A stretch of 64,000 bases of DNA, taken from contig JAUHQD010000004.1 of the NCBI GenBank assembly GCA_030418115.1, positions 124,001 to 188,000 of the forward strand. Direction: 5' to 3'. The notes beneath the pieces are model-generated. The model did no database searches and was not told where the DNA came from. It worked only from the letters and a program-made list of their open reading frames with translations. Source of the stretch: Alteromonadaceae bacterium BrNp21-10 (GTDB taxonomy: Bacteria; Pseudomonadota; Gammaproteobacteria; Enterobacterales; Alteromonadaceae). The translations under genes and the position numbers were made by a program. This document shows, piece by piece, positions 17,042 to 26,453 of this stretch; position 1 is the stretch's first letter; each line of letters begins with the position of its first letter.

Positions 17042-18221
17042 GGTCTTTCCTTAAGGGAACTAAAATTGATACTACGGTTCCAGATGTGGGCGACAGTATT
17101 TTGTCGGTCCAACTATCGAAGCCCATCAGATATTGAGTTTGCTTCTGTTTTGCAGTTTCTGAAGATTGCTCTGTCCCCCAAAACCCGTGAAGCTCTCTGT
17201 CAAAACAGTTAAACAAGCACTGATTACCGGATCTTATTCTTATTAACCCTCCTACTTTACTAAGTTGGTTCAAAATAGTGGGATAACCATTACCTGCGCC
17301 AATTTCAGACTTAGTAGAAAAATTTTTCCCAATACACTTAATCAATGCCTCTTTCTCGGCAGCAGAGTCAATGCCTGTACCAAACGCTCTTCCCACCATT
17401 CCGGGGCCTGTATCAAAAAAGCTCACCTCCATACAGCGGAGTATTTTTTTTGTACCATCGACGCTATCTAATACATTGTCGTTCCAATACTTGACGAGTC
17501 TTGGATGCCCCTTAAAGTCTTTTTCATAAGTGTCATTTGTTTGATCTTTCCAAGAAGCGATCATTCCCTCTACATGCTCAATATAAGGTTTGTCGCTGGG
17601 ATTTCGCAGGGCGTGTTCCTGTGTATTTTTGAACAACTCACAACCAAAAATACCAAAGGCTTCGATTAATTCAGCTTCTAAATTGTTAAAATCACGCTTA
17701 TTAATCTGTTTAAAAATAGCTACCATCGTTTGCTTCATAAGGGAGCTATTTCTCACGGAGTGGCTATTTTTATTGGCAAACAAAGGCGACAAATACTGAC
17801 GCTCCGCCCCACTGATACAGCAAAGATCTATAGAGCGTCCGCGGATTACCTTTACGTATTGCTGGTTATCGGTTGCGATCATCTTGTCTCGCGCAAACAA
17901 AAGTGCTTTTCGCCGGGATATGAGCTGTTTGTTTATGTTGATTGATTTATTTAAGCGTACCGATACCAAACCCGGCGCATAGCTGCACAACTCATGCAGT
18001 ACCGCTTCAGTGTTAGATGAATTCTGTAACAAAAGGACTTTATCAACAGAGTTTCGAGCAAGCGAAACTAAGGCTTGCAATCTCGCAGCGTCTCTCAATG
18101 CTCCATAACTTTTTGAGATGCTTTCAGAGGAGAGCTTAACAGGCCGATCGCTTGCTGCTTTATCAATAATGTTCTCCACATCGTCTAATGACTCAAAGGG
18201 AGACTCGACCGTTCGTTCCAT
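17019..18221 (-). CDS. GHKL-type ATPase (histidine-kinase-like ATP-binding protein)
   Basis: A 400-residue protein. The C-terminal half shows the Bergerat ATP-binding fold: N-box ELFKNTQEHA (195-204), G1 box DTGPGM (270-275) and G2 box GAGNGYP (308-314), followed by GGLIRIRSG. There is no HisKA domain or membrane segment, so it is not a classical sensor kinase. The N-terminal 160 residues are not recognised. The ATG at 18221 is preferred to the TTG at 18233. It overlaps the following PRTase-like gene by 23 bases and lies in a leftward run with the methyltransferase-HNH gene and a WYL regulator. The context suggests phage or plasmid defence (inference). Confidence 0.82.
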   Translation of the reverse strand: MERTVESPFESLDDVENIIDKAASDRPVKLSSESISKSYGALRDAARLQALVSLARNSVDKVLLLQNSSNTEAVLHELCSYAPGLVSVRLNKSININKQLISRRKALLFARDKMIATDNQQYVKVIRGRSIDLCCISGAERQYLSPLFANKNSHSVRNSSLMKQTMVAIFKQINKRDFNNLEAELIEAFGIFGCELFKNTQEHALRNPSDKPYIEHVEGMIASWKDQTNDTYEKDFKGHPRLVKYWNDNVLDSVDGTKKILRCMEVSFFDTGPGMVGRAFGTGIDSAAEKEALIKCIGKNFSTKSEIGAGNGYPTILNQLSKVGGLIRIRSGNQCLFNCFDRELHGFWGTEQSSETAKQKQTQYLMGFDSWTDKILSPTSGTVVSILVPLRKDRGQRTLL

Positions 18222-18382
18222 GTAATTTCCCAAAGAATTTATCTATTTTAGTTATCAATGAGGCTAATATTGCAATTAAAGTGATCAATTACAAAAAATT
18301 CATGCCATCGAAAATACTTTTATTTGGCTGTATTTAAAACAATCCTATAACAATTTCAGACAAATCAAGCCAATTATATTTT

Positions 18383-20131
18383 TTACCACTCTTGTAATTG
18401 TTGCATTTCTCGTAATCGACTTCTCTGAGTAACCAATGCTTCAAACAAGTCATCTACTGAATTATTGCTTGAATCAAGCCCCGGTAGTGCAATATTCGCT
18501 TCAGCAAAAAATCTATCAGTTTGAGAATCTAACCATGCTTCTTTCCACCACTCTGTGATTCTGGATTTAGCATTCAGTAACTTTGATTCTGTTGGCAATT
18601 TATCGCTTTTTTGGTTGTTGATAATGCTATCTGTCGGCAGCAAATTCCATAAGTCGTTATTAGGCCAACGAGCGAATGGAAGGCTGTGATCAATGTCGTA
18701 GTCTTTGTTGAGATTTTTAGCTGACCAAACGCATTGCATGTCATGCTCTTGCTTGAGTTCTTCGAAGCGATTTCTTACTTCTATCGTTGTCCTTTTTGGC
18801 TCAAGCCAATTCAAAGCTCTATATAAGTGATGGTGGCTATCTGGGTTCTTAAATTGCTCGTTGCCTTTATAATTTGCCATTGTTTTAACCCACTCACTGA
18901 TTAGCACAGGCTCAATCCAGCATGCGTAACGATTAAATGCTAGCCAAGTAGATTCTGGTAACGAGAATTCCCCCCACTGTTCCAATGTTGGTAAATCAAG
19001 GAAAATACTGTCTTTAGCCCTCACCGTTTTATTATCGACTTCAAATACTGTTTTATCGCTATTAGGTAGAGTGATGTAGGTACATGGCATTGTTTTTATA
19101 TTTTGTACCGATGCCGAAATTGTTTTGTACAAGGCAACAGCATCCTCACCAGTAAATAAATTACCAATACGATAATCTGATGCGGTGCGGTGAGTTAATT
19201 GGTGCCAACCATCATCTTTCATGAACCCCATATTAGGTTTGGTATTTGGAGTTTGAAAAAGCTCATGCTGGTCAATTAAATCTTTATATTGATGGCACCA
19301 ATATAAAGCGACCAGACCAGCAGGTAATATGACTCGGTCACCGAACGGTGAAGGCTCTCTTCTTATTACAGCTCCGGGGTGACCGTCGGCAATTCTCAAC
19401 AACACTCGTAGCAATGCAAGCTTGTGTGTGGCAGATTTTCCATCGTTGATGGCAACGTGTCTAATGAAAGGAAATGCGCCAGTGCCATCGTCTGGCATTT
19501 GTAAAACAACAGTTTGCCAAGAAACATGGTCGCGACCTAGCTTGTCGGATTCCTTAGGCGTTTCTAACTTACAAAACAGACCAACATTTGAAGCGAGCTT
19601 CTTTAGCTCCTCAGCACACACAACATGCATTTTTCGCTGAATAAAATCTTCTTCTGTTTGACCATATCGAAGTGAAATAACAATTTTTCCACCGGGCTTG
19701 AGGATGTTAGCTAACTTTCGAATAGCACGTGCACGATCACTCGGTGCTATGTGCATCCACACCGCACTTAGCAATATTAGATCAAAACTAACTTCTAACT
19801 TTGTTACTGATGAAAGTGCAGGTAAAGAATCACTAAGCCATTTTACTTTAGTGCCAGCGGTAGTTTGTTGACCAAGCTTTAGTAGCTCTGTAGCAGGCTC
19901 TGCTGCTAGGATTTGAATATTATTGGAATCTTGATGAGTTTTTTGAGCTAAGTCAGTTAGGTACTTTGCATCGCGGCCAGAGCCTGCACCGAGATCTAAA
20001 ATTCTAGCGTTTGGGTTAGCAATAATTGATGGCAAAAATTCAGACCAGCTTTCATGTACCTCCTCAAATGACTTTGAGAGATATTGCTGTGCTAAATTGC
20101 ATGCGTTTTCATTATAAAAATTTGCCGCCAA
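18383..20131 (-). CDS. SAM-dependent methyltransferase-HNH endonuclease fusion
   Basis: A 582-residue protein. The N-terminal class I methyltransferase has motif I ILDLGAGSGRD (44-54) and a post-I region LILLSAVWMHI. A middle domain (about 225-440) contains KLALLRVLLRIADGHPG. The C-terminal HNH nuclease has DIDHSLPFARW (479-489) then NDLWNLLP and NNQKSDKLP, with likely metal/catalytic residues His482, Asn496 and Asn506. It starts at TTG with AAGGA seven bases upstream. No DNA-methylase NPPY/DPPY motif is evident, so the methyl acceptor is unknown. A single-chain restriction-modification-like role is inferred. Confidence 0.83.
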   Translation of the reverse strand: MAANFYNENACNLAQQYLSKSFEEVHESWSEFLPSIIANPNARILDLGAGSGRDAKYLTDLAQKTHQDSNNIQILAAEPATELLKLGQQTTAGTKVKWLSDSLPALSSVTKLEVSFDLILLSAVWMHIAPSDRARAIRKLANILKPGGKIVISLRYGQTEEDFIQRKMHVVCAEELKKLASNVGLFCKLETPKESDKLGRDHVSWQTVVLQMPDDGTGAFPFIRHVAINDGKSATHKLALLRVLLRIADGHPGAVIRREPSPFGDRVILPAGLVALYWCHQYKDLIDQHELFQTPNTKPNMGFMKDDGWHQLTHRTASDYRIGNLFTGEDAVALYKTISASVQNIKTMPCTYITLPNSDKTVFEVDNKTVRAKDSIFLDLPTLEQWGEFSLPESTWLAFNRYACWIEPVLISEWVKTMANYKGNEQFKNPDSHHHLYRALNWLEPKRTTIEVRNRFEELKQEHDMQCVWSAKNLNKDYDIDHSLPFARWPNNDLWNLLPTDSIINNQKSDKLPTESKLLNAKSRITEWWKEAWLDSQTDRFFAEANIALPGLDSSNNSVDDLFEALVTQRSRLREMQQLQEW

Positions 20132-20293
20132 TGATCTTTCCTTGAACTATCACTTGTGTACCACACCTTGACTAACCTTATGATTATGTTAATAAACCAA
20201 ACAAGATTATGCATATTTGTATCATGCAGAAAATAGGACTTTTTGTCTTTAATTATCTTTACCTTAATGCCACTTACAGTTTGGCTTTAAGCC

Positions 20294-21130
20294 TTATAAA
20301 GATAGCGTAAGGTGGTGAACTTCTGGTTCTCCTCTTAGCTTTTCTGGGTCCTCACAAATACTCAGTCTTTGCTTGTAATACATCACTAGGGCTTTTCTTG
20401 TTTTAATACGTAAACAGCCATCTATCATATTGTAATCAGTCGCAATAATTTCCTGCTGGGACATCGATAAGTGTGGGTTAGGAACTACTTCTAAAGTTTC
20501 ATAGTTCATCCAGTCAACATCTAAATCTCGGTTATTGCTAGAGTGCTCTAAGAGATCTGGTTCATTTCTAAATCTACTGAGTACGAAATCTCTGTAATTT
20601 TTTTTTTCTTCGCAATACGCTCTTAGGTGCCAACGTACACCGTCATATACAATCGAATGAGGCACAATAATGCGACCTCGAACTGACGGAGATGACAAAG
20701 AAATATAATCAACGTCAACTCTTCTGCACTCTCTTGCCGCTAACAACAACTTTCGTATTATTTGAGGGGAAATAGCCCTATCTGGTACCGATAAAATTTC
20801 ACATTCTGCATTTTGCCAATTAAAAAATTCAAAGCATGAATCCATCGATTGTTGTTGATGCAAAAAAGATAGGTATTCACCGGGAGTACCCTCGGTAAAG
20901 TGAGGAATAAAATCTTTAGCGGGTTTATATCCTCGTAGTTTTTGATCAAGGATTATTTGGTCCTGCTCAAACAGAGACTTGTATTTGGCAATGTCTCTCG
21001 AAGCTTGTTGACGCCCTATTTTAAATGCATCGCTAAGATGATTAGTTGTTAGGCGTCCCTCCCAAAGAACTATTATTTCAATGAGTCTAAATCTTAATAT
21101 TTGATCCCACTTAAAAGAACTCAAGTTCAT
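20294..21130 (-). CDS. WYL-domain transcriptional regulator (BrxR/CapW-like)
   Basis: A 278-residue regulator: an N-terminal winged helix (about 5-70, with TTNHLSDAFKIGRQQASRDI), then a WYL ligand-binding domain with GRIIVPHSIVYDGVRWHLRAYC and YRDFVLSRF. This is the form of WYL repressors that control defence operons. The ATG at 21130 is preferred to the GTG at 21154. It is divergent from the Wadjet operon and upstream of the methyltransferase-HNH gene on its own strand, so it could control both. Confidence 0.85.
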   Translation of the reverse strand: MNLSSFKWDQILRFRLIEIIVLWEGRLTTNHLSDAFKIGRQQASRDIAKYKSLFEQDQIILDQKLRGYKPAKDFIPHFTEGTPGEYLSFLHQQQSMDSCFEFFNWQNAECEILSVPDRAISPQIIRKLLLAARECRRVDVDYISLSSPSVRGRIIVPHSIVYDGVRWHLRAYCEEKKNYRDFVLSRFRNEPDLLEHSSNNRDLDVDWMNYETLEVVPNPHLSMSQQEIIATDYNMIDGCLRIKTRKALVMYYKQRLSICEDPEKLRGEPEVHHLTLSL

Positions 21131-21159
21131 AGCCTGCTCTAAAATGTTACACACATATG

Positions 21160-21195
21160 TATACAGTATTTACATGTAACTTAACTATACAGTAT
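21160..21195. promoter_or_regulatory. TATACAGTAT direct repeats, candidate WYL-regulator operator
   Basis: TATACAGTAT at 21160-21169 and 21186-21195, 26 bases apart, in the 123-base divergent gap between the WYL regulator and the Wadjet operon. The position suggests an operator; binding is inferred. Confidence 0.5.
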
Positions 21196-21253
21196 ATTTG
21201 ATTGCATAGTAAATAGGGACGTTAATTTGTAGATAAAGTCACGGAGAGTACAA

Positions 21254-22084
21254 TTGAAAATATATAAACGTTACTTAAATGCAATAAAAGAGTCAGCTCC
21301 ATTACCATTGTTCGTCTTTAAAGACTGGTGCTTAAAGCAACTCAATATTGATAATGAGCTTTTCAGCAAAATTTTTAATGTAACTAACTCCAGCTCAACT
21401 AAGCACTATTTGGTATCAATCAAAGATACCAGTTTGTATGAGCAATACTTCTCTCGTTTTGAATATTCAAGTGATGATGAAAAAGTTGAAGCAACTCTTC
21501 ATGGTGATAGTAAAAAAGGGAAAATAGATGGCGGGGTTCTTAATTTTAAACACCACTATTTTGATCAACATGGTATTTCCATTTGTTTTAGAAATACTAA
21601 AACAGATTTTAACCCCAGTTCGAGCAGCCTGCTATTAATAGAAAACCTAAATAATTTTTTAAGCCCAAATGATGTGTTTGTTGGAGTTGATGAAAACAAC
21701 CTAACTAGCAATGTTATATGGAGCAAGGGCCAAGAAATCACTTCAAAACAATATACTAACTTCTTGAACAAGTATGATCAAATTACCTGCTTTTTTGACT
21801 TTGATCTAGGTGGTTTTGAAGCTTTTAAAAGGCTCAAATTATCATTACGTAGCGATATCAAATTAATATTTTATCATCCTGAATATTTGACTCAATATCT
21901 GAGTTTTTTCGGCAAAAAAGTAACTGACAAACAGTATTTAGCATTAAGAAAGTACAGCAATATCACTGAGCTGAATGACATCATAAATGAGCTAGTGTCC
22001 TTAAAAATAAATGGACGTCGCTCTATTAGATTTTTAGAGCAGGAAGCATTGCAAATCGCATTAGAGAATGAAAATAATGAATAA
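21254..22084 (+). CDS. jetD: Wadjet JetD-like TOPRIM nuclease
   Basis: A 276-residue protein with a TOPRIM-like metal site: Glu130 in LLLIENLNNFL and the Asp-Phe-Asp pair (182, 184) in FFDFDLGGFEAF. This is the pattern of JetD/DUF2220 nucleases, which cut DNA extruded by the Wadjet SMC complex. It is shorter than the roughly 400 residues usual for JetD, the reduction being in the N-terminal arm. TTG start with GGAGAG seven bases before. First gene of a four-gene operon, overlapping jetC. Confidence 0.8.
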   Translation: MKIYKRYLNAIKESAPLPLFVFKDWCLKQLNIDNELFSKIFNVTNSSSTKHYLVSIKDTSLYEQYFSRFEYSSDDEKVEATLHGDSKKGKIDGGVLNFKHHYFDQHGISICFRNTKTDFNPSSSSLLLIENLNNFLSPNDVFVGVDENNLTSNVIWSKGQEITSKQYTNFLNKYDQITCFFDFDLGGFEAFKRLKLSLRSDIKLIFYHPEYLTQYLSFFGKKVTDKQYLALRKYSNITELNDIINELVSLKINGRRSIRFLEQEALQIALENENNE

Positions 22085-25004
22085 TATCGTAAACCGTGAA
22101 GATCAAACCGAATTGCTTTCTATTGATGATCAGCTTTGCTATCAGTTGAGAAAAATCATGTTTCACAACTCGGCAGCCGCCAACTGCTTCTCTTTAGAAA
22201 CAGATAAAAATACTTTACTCAATGGCACTAATGGTAAAGGTAAAACTTCAAAGCTTAATGCCATTCAAATTGGCTTTTTGCCACATACTTCATTTAAAAA
22301 TTCAGATAAAAAATACTATTTTGTCGACTCTGAAGGCGAGCATTTTAGCGATCAGGATTGCTATTACTACCACTTTCCTGACAGTAATAGTGTTATAGCG
22401 TTTGAGTTCAAAAATACCTACGGTGTTTTCACCCAACTGGTATATCGAGGGGCCGATCCTTTAACTATTGAAAGAGCATTCTTACCTGTCAGTATGGATG
22501 ATATCTATGATTGGTTTTGGGTATTTTCAAAAGGTGATGAACTTGGCACACCCACAAAAATAACCTATCAAGAATTAATCAGCAAAATAAAAGCGGTAAA
22601 GGGAAATCGATTCTCAAAAACTGTTCAAGAGAACAAAAAGCTGATGTTCAATCGTACGTTGGTTGATGAAGATGTAGCAAGGTTCTCGATTGCGCCGATT
22701 ACCGAAAACAAGATTGATAACTTAATTGATGTTTTTAAGTTGGCCGTTAACGCTACATCCATCAACGATAAACTTATTAAAAAGACTGTAGTTAGCCTGA
22801 TTGAAAGCACTTATATCAACAATACCAAAGATAAAACCGACTTTTCGCCCACTCAAATTTTAGAAAGATTTGATAGTTTGGAAAAAGATCGATTAGTTCT
22901 GAATAACAGAAAAAACTTTGAAGATAACTACAAGTCTATTTGCAAAGCATTTAACGAATTGAAAACAGTTTCTAACCAGCTAGATAATGATTTTATTCAG
23001 CTAGAAAGTTCTACTAAACATTTTCTAAAAAATAAAACGGTTGAAATTGAAGCTTTAGAAGCTGAGAAAACACAAGAGAAAACCAAGAAGGAAAGTTTTG
23101 ATTTAGAAGCAGCAGAATTGCAATCATCAAATGATCAAAAAATAGGTGCGTTCAACGCAAAGTCAAATCAAGTTAATAGAAGAAAACCAAAAGTTGAACA
23201 ATATCAAGCCCTTTTGTTTGGTGAAGATTCAGATCTGATCCTCTTTAACGGTGATGCAGAACAAATAGAAAAATACTGGCAAGATTACTTAGATGGAATT
23301 AAAGAAGAGTTAAGGCCTTATGAAAATATGGTTGAGACCGAACGAAAGCGAGAACAGCTTAAAGCCGAATTAATAGAATACAAAACTGAAATTTCTGGCT
23401 TGAAAGCGGCACTCTCTTCCAACAGTGAGTTACTAATACAGAACTCTAAACTATCTCATCCTGAAATTTTACTGGCGGTAAATAGTGCTTTTGGACTTAC
23501 ATCTGACAACCTTACAGACGAGCAAATTACCTATCTAAATCAATTTACCAAATTATTTAGTATACGAGAGAACCAAGCATTTTTAGGTGAAATACCATTT
23601 GGTCTATTACCTGAAGAAGCAACACTTTCTCGTCAAGATATTGAGAAGAAGCTTGAAGCGAATGAGCAGGCAGAAAGAAAAGTGCTTGGAGACATTGCTA
23701 AGCTAGACAAAGTGCTAAGTGATAACTGGCAACAGTCTTTTCAAGAACTCGAAAATAGTAGAGACAAAACCAAGAAAGATTTAAAGCTTTTAAGGGAAGT
23801 GGCGCCATACTTTAAAGAGTATCTAGCTGACTTGGAAGCATTAGAAGAAGAACGGCAGCATAATATAGCTCTTGGTCAGCAAATTACCGCCACCAAAGGG
23901 CAAGCGAAGCAACACAATGAGGTTGTAAAAACAATTCAAGGAAAACTTGACTCATTAAACTCGATAAAAGAGAGTGCAGAGTCGATCGAATCAAAGTTAA
24001 ACTCTTTAAAAACTGCTGAAAAATATCAGCCGAAGAAAGCGTCACAAAGCTTAACTCATATAGATCAGCCCCATAATGGGCACCTTCAAAATGTTGAGCG
24101 TCTTTTTAAACAAGTAACTGAGGCCAAAGATACAATCTTAAAGGGGCTAAATGTACTTGTTACCAACAATATCGTTCAAGATGCCAACAGCTTATTGATG
24201 AGTTCAAGCCCTAGTTACAATGATATTTACAAAGGTTTGTTTGCTGACTGCCAAGCAATATATGAAGCCTTGGAAGATGATGAAAAACAACTTAATGAAC
24301 TAGCAAAAGCGCATGGTCAGGTAACGCTAGATTTAACCAAAACACTTGGCCATCAAATCAATCATTTTGAAAACTATATAAAACGCTTAACTAAAGAGCT
24401 TAACACCTTCAAGCTATCAAATATTGATGCTATGCGACTTGATCTAACTATAGAGCCAGCAGTAACAGCCTTTATTGAAAGCGTTAACTCTCTTGGTGTT
24501 GGCACTGATGACGCACTTAACGTCATAGAAAAAGGGTTATTTAATCAAGTCCGTAAATTTGTCATAGAAATGGGTATTCAAAGCAAAGACGAATTTGTGC
24601 TAACAGGGTTAAAGTTGGTAAAGAGTGTTCGGCTCGAATATCAAATGAACGGTAAGTGGGAGAAAAAAAGCGGCTCTACAGGCACAGCTTTAACCTCTAG
24701 CGCCATGCTGTTAAGTTTGTTTATTCAAGAGATGATGGGCAAGGACTACTCATTAACAATACCGCTTAATGTCGATGAAACGAGCAATTTGGACTTTGCT
24801 AACTTAGAGAATATTTATCAATTCATACAAGATCGAAATTTAATATTATTTTCTGCATCTCCTGATATCCCACTGAGCGCAGATGAAATTTTTGAACGAT
24901 TTATAAACCTTGATGATACAGATGTATTTGATGAAACAAAGCTCGTTTCAGAAGAGTTTCGCTCGACCTATCATTATCAGCTTGAGCAAGCTATTGAGGT
25001 TTAG
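22077..25004 (+). CDS. jetC: Wadjet JetC-like SMC ATPase
   Basis: A protein of about 975 residues with SMC/MukB-type layout. Walker A GTNGKGKT lies at about 50-57. Long coiled coils occupy about 270-770 with a central hinge-like break. Near the C-terminus come the signature stretch SGSTGTALTSSAML and Walker B LTIPLNVDET, separated by about 30 residues. This is the DNA-loop-extruding motor of Wadjet/Mks-type systems. ATGs at 22068 and 22077 are both possible; either overlaps the jetD stop at 22084. Confidence 0.88.
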   Translation: MNNIVNREDQTELLSIDDQLCYQLRKIMFHNSAAANCFSLETDKNTLLNGTNGKGKTSKLNAIQIGFLPHTSFKNSDKKYYFVDSEGEHFSDQDCYYYHFPDSNSVIAFEFKNTYGVFTQLVYRGADPLTIERAFLPVSMDDIYDWFWVFSKGDELGTPTKITYQELISKIKAVKGNRFSKTVQENKKLMFNRTLVDEDVARFSIAPITENKIDNLIDVFKLAVNATSINDKLIKKTVVSLIESTYINNTKDKTDFSPTQILERFDSLEKDRLVLNNRKNFEDNYKSICKAFNELKTVSNQLDNDFIQLESSTKHFLKNKTVEIEALEAEKTQEKTKKESFDLEAAELQSSNDQKIGAFNAKSNQVNRRKPKVEQYQALLFGEDSDLILFNGDAEQIEKYWQDYLDGIKEELRPYENMVETERKREQLKAELIEYKTEISGLKAALSSNSELLIQNSKLSHPEILLAVNSAFGLTSDNLTDEQITYLNQFTKLFSIRENQAFLGEIPFGLLPEEATLSRQDIEKKLEANEQAERKVLGDIAKLDKVLSDNWQQSFQELENSRDKTKKDLKLLREVAPYFKEYLADLEALEEERQHNIALGQQITATKGQAKQHNEVVKTIQGKLDSLNSIKESAESIESKLNSLKTAEKYQPKKASQSLTHIDQPHNGHLQNVERLFKQVTEAKDTILKGLNVLVTNNIVQDANSLLMSSSPSYNDIYKGLFADCQAIYEALEDDEKQLNELAKAHGQVTLDLTKTLGHQINHFENYIKRLTKELNTFKLSNIDAMRLDLTIEPAVTAFIESVNSLGVGTDDALNVIEKGLFNQVRKFVIEMGIQSKDEFVLTGLKLVKSVRLEYQMNGKWEKKSGSTGTALTSSAMLLSLFIQEMMGKDYSLTIPLNVDETSNLDFANLENIYQFIQDRNLILFSASPDIPLSADEIFERFINLDDTDVFDETKLVSEEFRSTYHYQLEQAIEV

Positions 25005-25016
25005 GGCTTAATTTTA

Positions 25017-26453
25017 ATGATTAATTATAAATCAACCATTAAATATATAGTCGACTATGATGAGCCATTCGCTTCTCTGGTGGAATATATGGATCAGCAC
25101 AGTGTAACTAGAGTCCCAGTTGTCTTTTTTGAATTACAAGTCAAACAGCTTATCGATAAAATTACAAAAGGAACCGATAGACAAATAATAGATGCTATTT
25201 CAAAAGCATATGCCTTGAGAAACTTGAAACAACATAACTTTGTCACCCACGACGAAAGTAATGAGAGCATCGCTTTGACGAAATTTATCGAGATGTTTGT
25301 TAGAAACATGTCTGAAAAAATGCGGGTTAAACCTATTACGGATAAAAGATTTAAAGCACACGCTTCTCAGCTCACTAATATATTAAATGAAGCTAACAGC
25401 TACGTTTCAAAAACAACAAACGATAAAGCCAACTTCAGGGAGTACTTGCAGGATTTTCTTTCAGAGGTAAAACAAGACTTTGAATCTAATAAACGTGCAA
25501 TAACGCTGCGAACAGATAACTTAAGCAAACTTTTGAAAAGCTCTGAAGCTCATGGCGATCAGCGATTAATTTATACAAAGATTGTAGAGCTTTGTGAAAG
25601 GTACGTAGAACCATTTTTCCAATTTATTAGCCATACGCAGGACAAAAATGGCTTTATACCAACAATGGTGCGTTTAAGAGAGTTTTTTGCAGAGCAAGAA
25701 ATGCTTGATGAAGAAGCTGAAGTTGGACGCTTTATTTTAAATTTTTCCTCATATACAAAAGACATTCAGCACGTTTACGATCGAATAAATGATTACCGAA
25801 GAAAAGGACAGCAAGATTTAATTGTATTTAATGGTTTTGAAAAGGCATTTAACCACTTATCTGAAATAGTCATGGGAATGCAAGATGGCCTGTTAGTTAG
25901 AAATGATTTACATAATAACCAAGACTTTATTGAGAGTTATAAGCGATTTGACAATATCAAGGCTGATAACGAAAAGCATGGCAATGTTTCAATTAACTAC
26001 ACGGACTTGATAGAGCACTTTAAAAATATTGAGAAGGACTTAGTTTTTTCATCTAGACGCAGTTCTCAAAACTCACCTTTAACGCAAGAAATTAATCTAG
26101 AACGCTTAGCTCTAGACAAAGAGTCAGCATCTTTACTAAGGGCTAGAAATCAAAAAAACAAACAACTCATTTTGAAAATTTCTAAGCTGATCAAACTACA
26201 TTTTTCTTCATTTACCAAGCTTGAAGAGCCGATGGATATAATAGGTGATATCCATAAAATATTATCTGCACATATGGATGACTACCGCCCATTTTTTACA
26301 TTGTATGCCTATACAAACATTCGTAAGAAACTTCTCGCCATTGAAAAGCAAGGGCGGATTAGAGTGTGTGTTGGTTACGACCAAAGAAAAACTTTTGCTT
26401 ATAATGGCATCAGCTATAAATATCGCCCTATATTAATTCAGGATCTAACATGA
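25017..26453 (+). CDS. jetA: Wadjet JetA-like kleisin (MukF/MksF-like)
   Basis: A 478-residue, largely helical protein beginning with a winged-helix-like segment (SLVEYMDQHSVTRVPVVFFE) and containing a long helical middle. Size, position after the SMC gene and 4-base overlap with the next small gene fit the kleisin subunit JetA/MksF. Sequence motifs in this family are weak, so the call leans on operon context. Confidence 0.75.
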   Translation: MINYKSTIKYIVDYDEPFASLVEYMDQHSVTRVPVVFFELQVKQLIDKITKGTDRQIIDAISKAYALRNLKQHNFVTHDESNESIALTKFIEMFVRNMSEKMRVKPITDKRFKAHASQLTNILNEANSYVSKTTNDKANFREYLQDFLSEVKQDFESNKRAITLRTDNLSKLLKSSEAHGDQRLIYTKIVELCERYVEPFFQFISHTQDKNGFIPTMVRLREFFAEQEMLDEEAEVGRFILNFSSYTKDIQHVYDRINDYRRKGQQDLIVFNGFEKAFNHLSEIVMGMQDGLLVRNDLHNNQDFIESYKRFDNIKADNEKHGNVSINYTDLIEHFKNIEKDLVFSSRRSSQNSPLTQEINLERLALDKESASLLRARNQKNKQLILKISKLIKLHFSSFTKLEEPMDIIGDIHKILSAHMDDYRPFFTLYAYTNIRKKLLAIEKQGRIRVCVGYDQRKTFAYNGISYKYRPILIQDLT

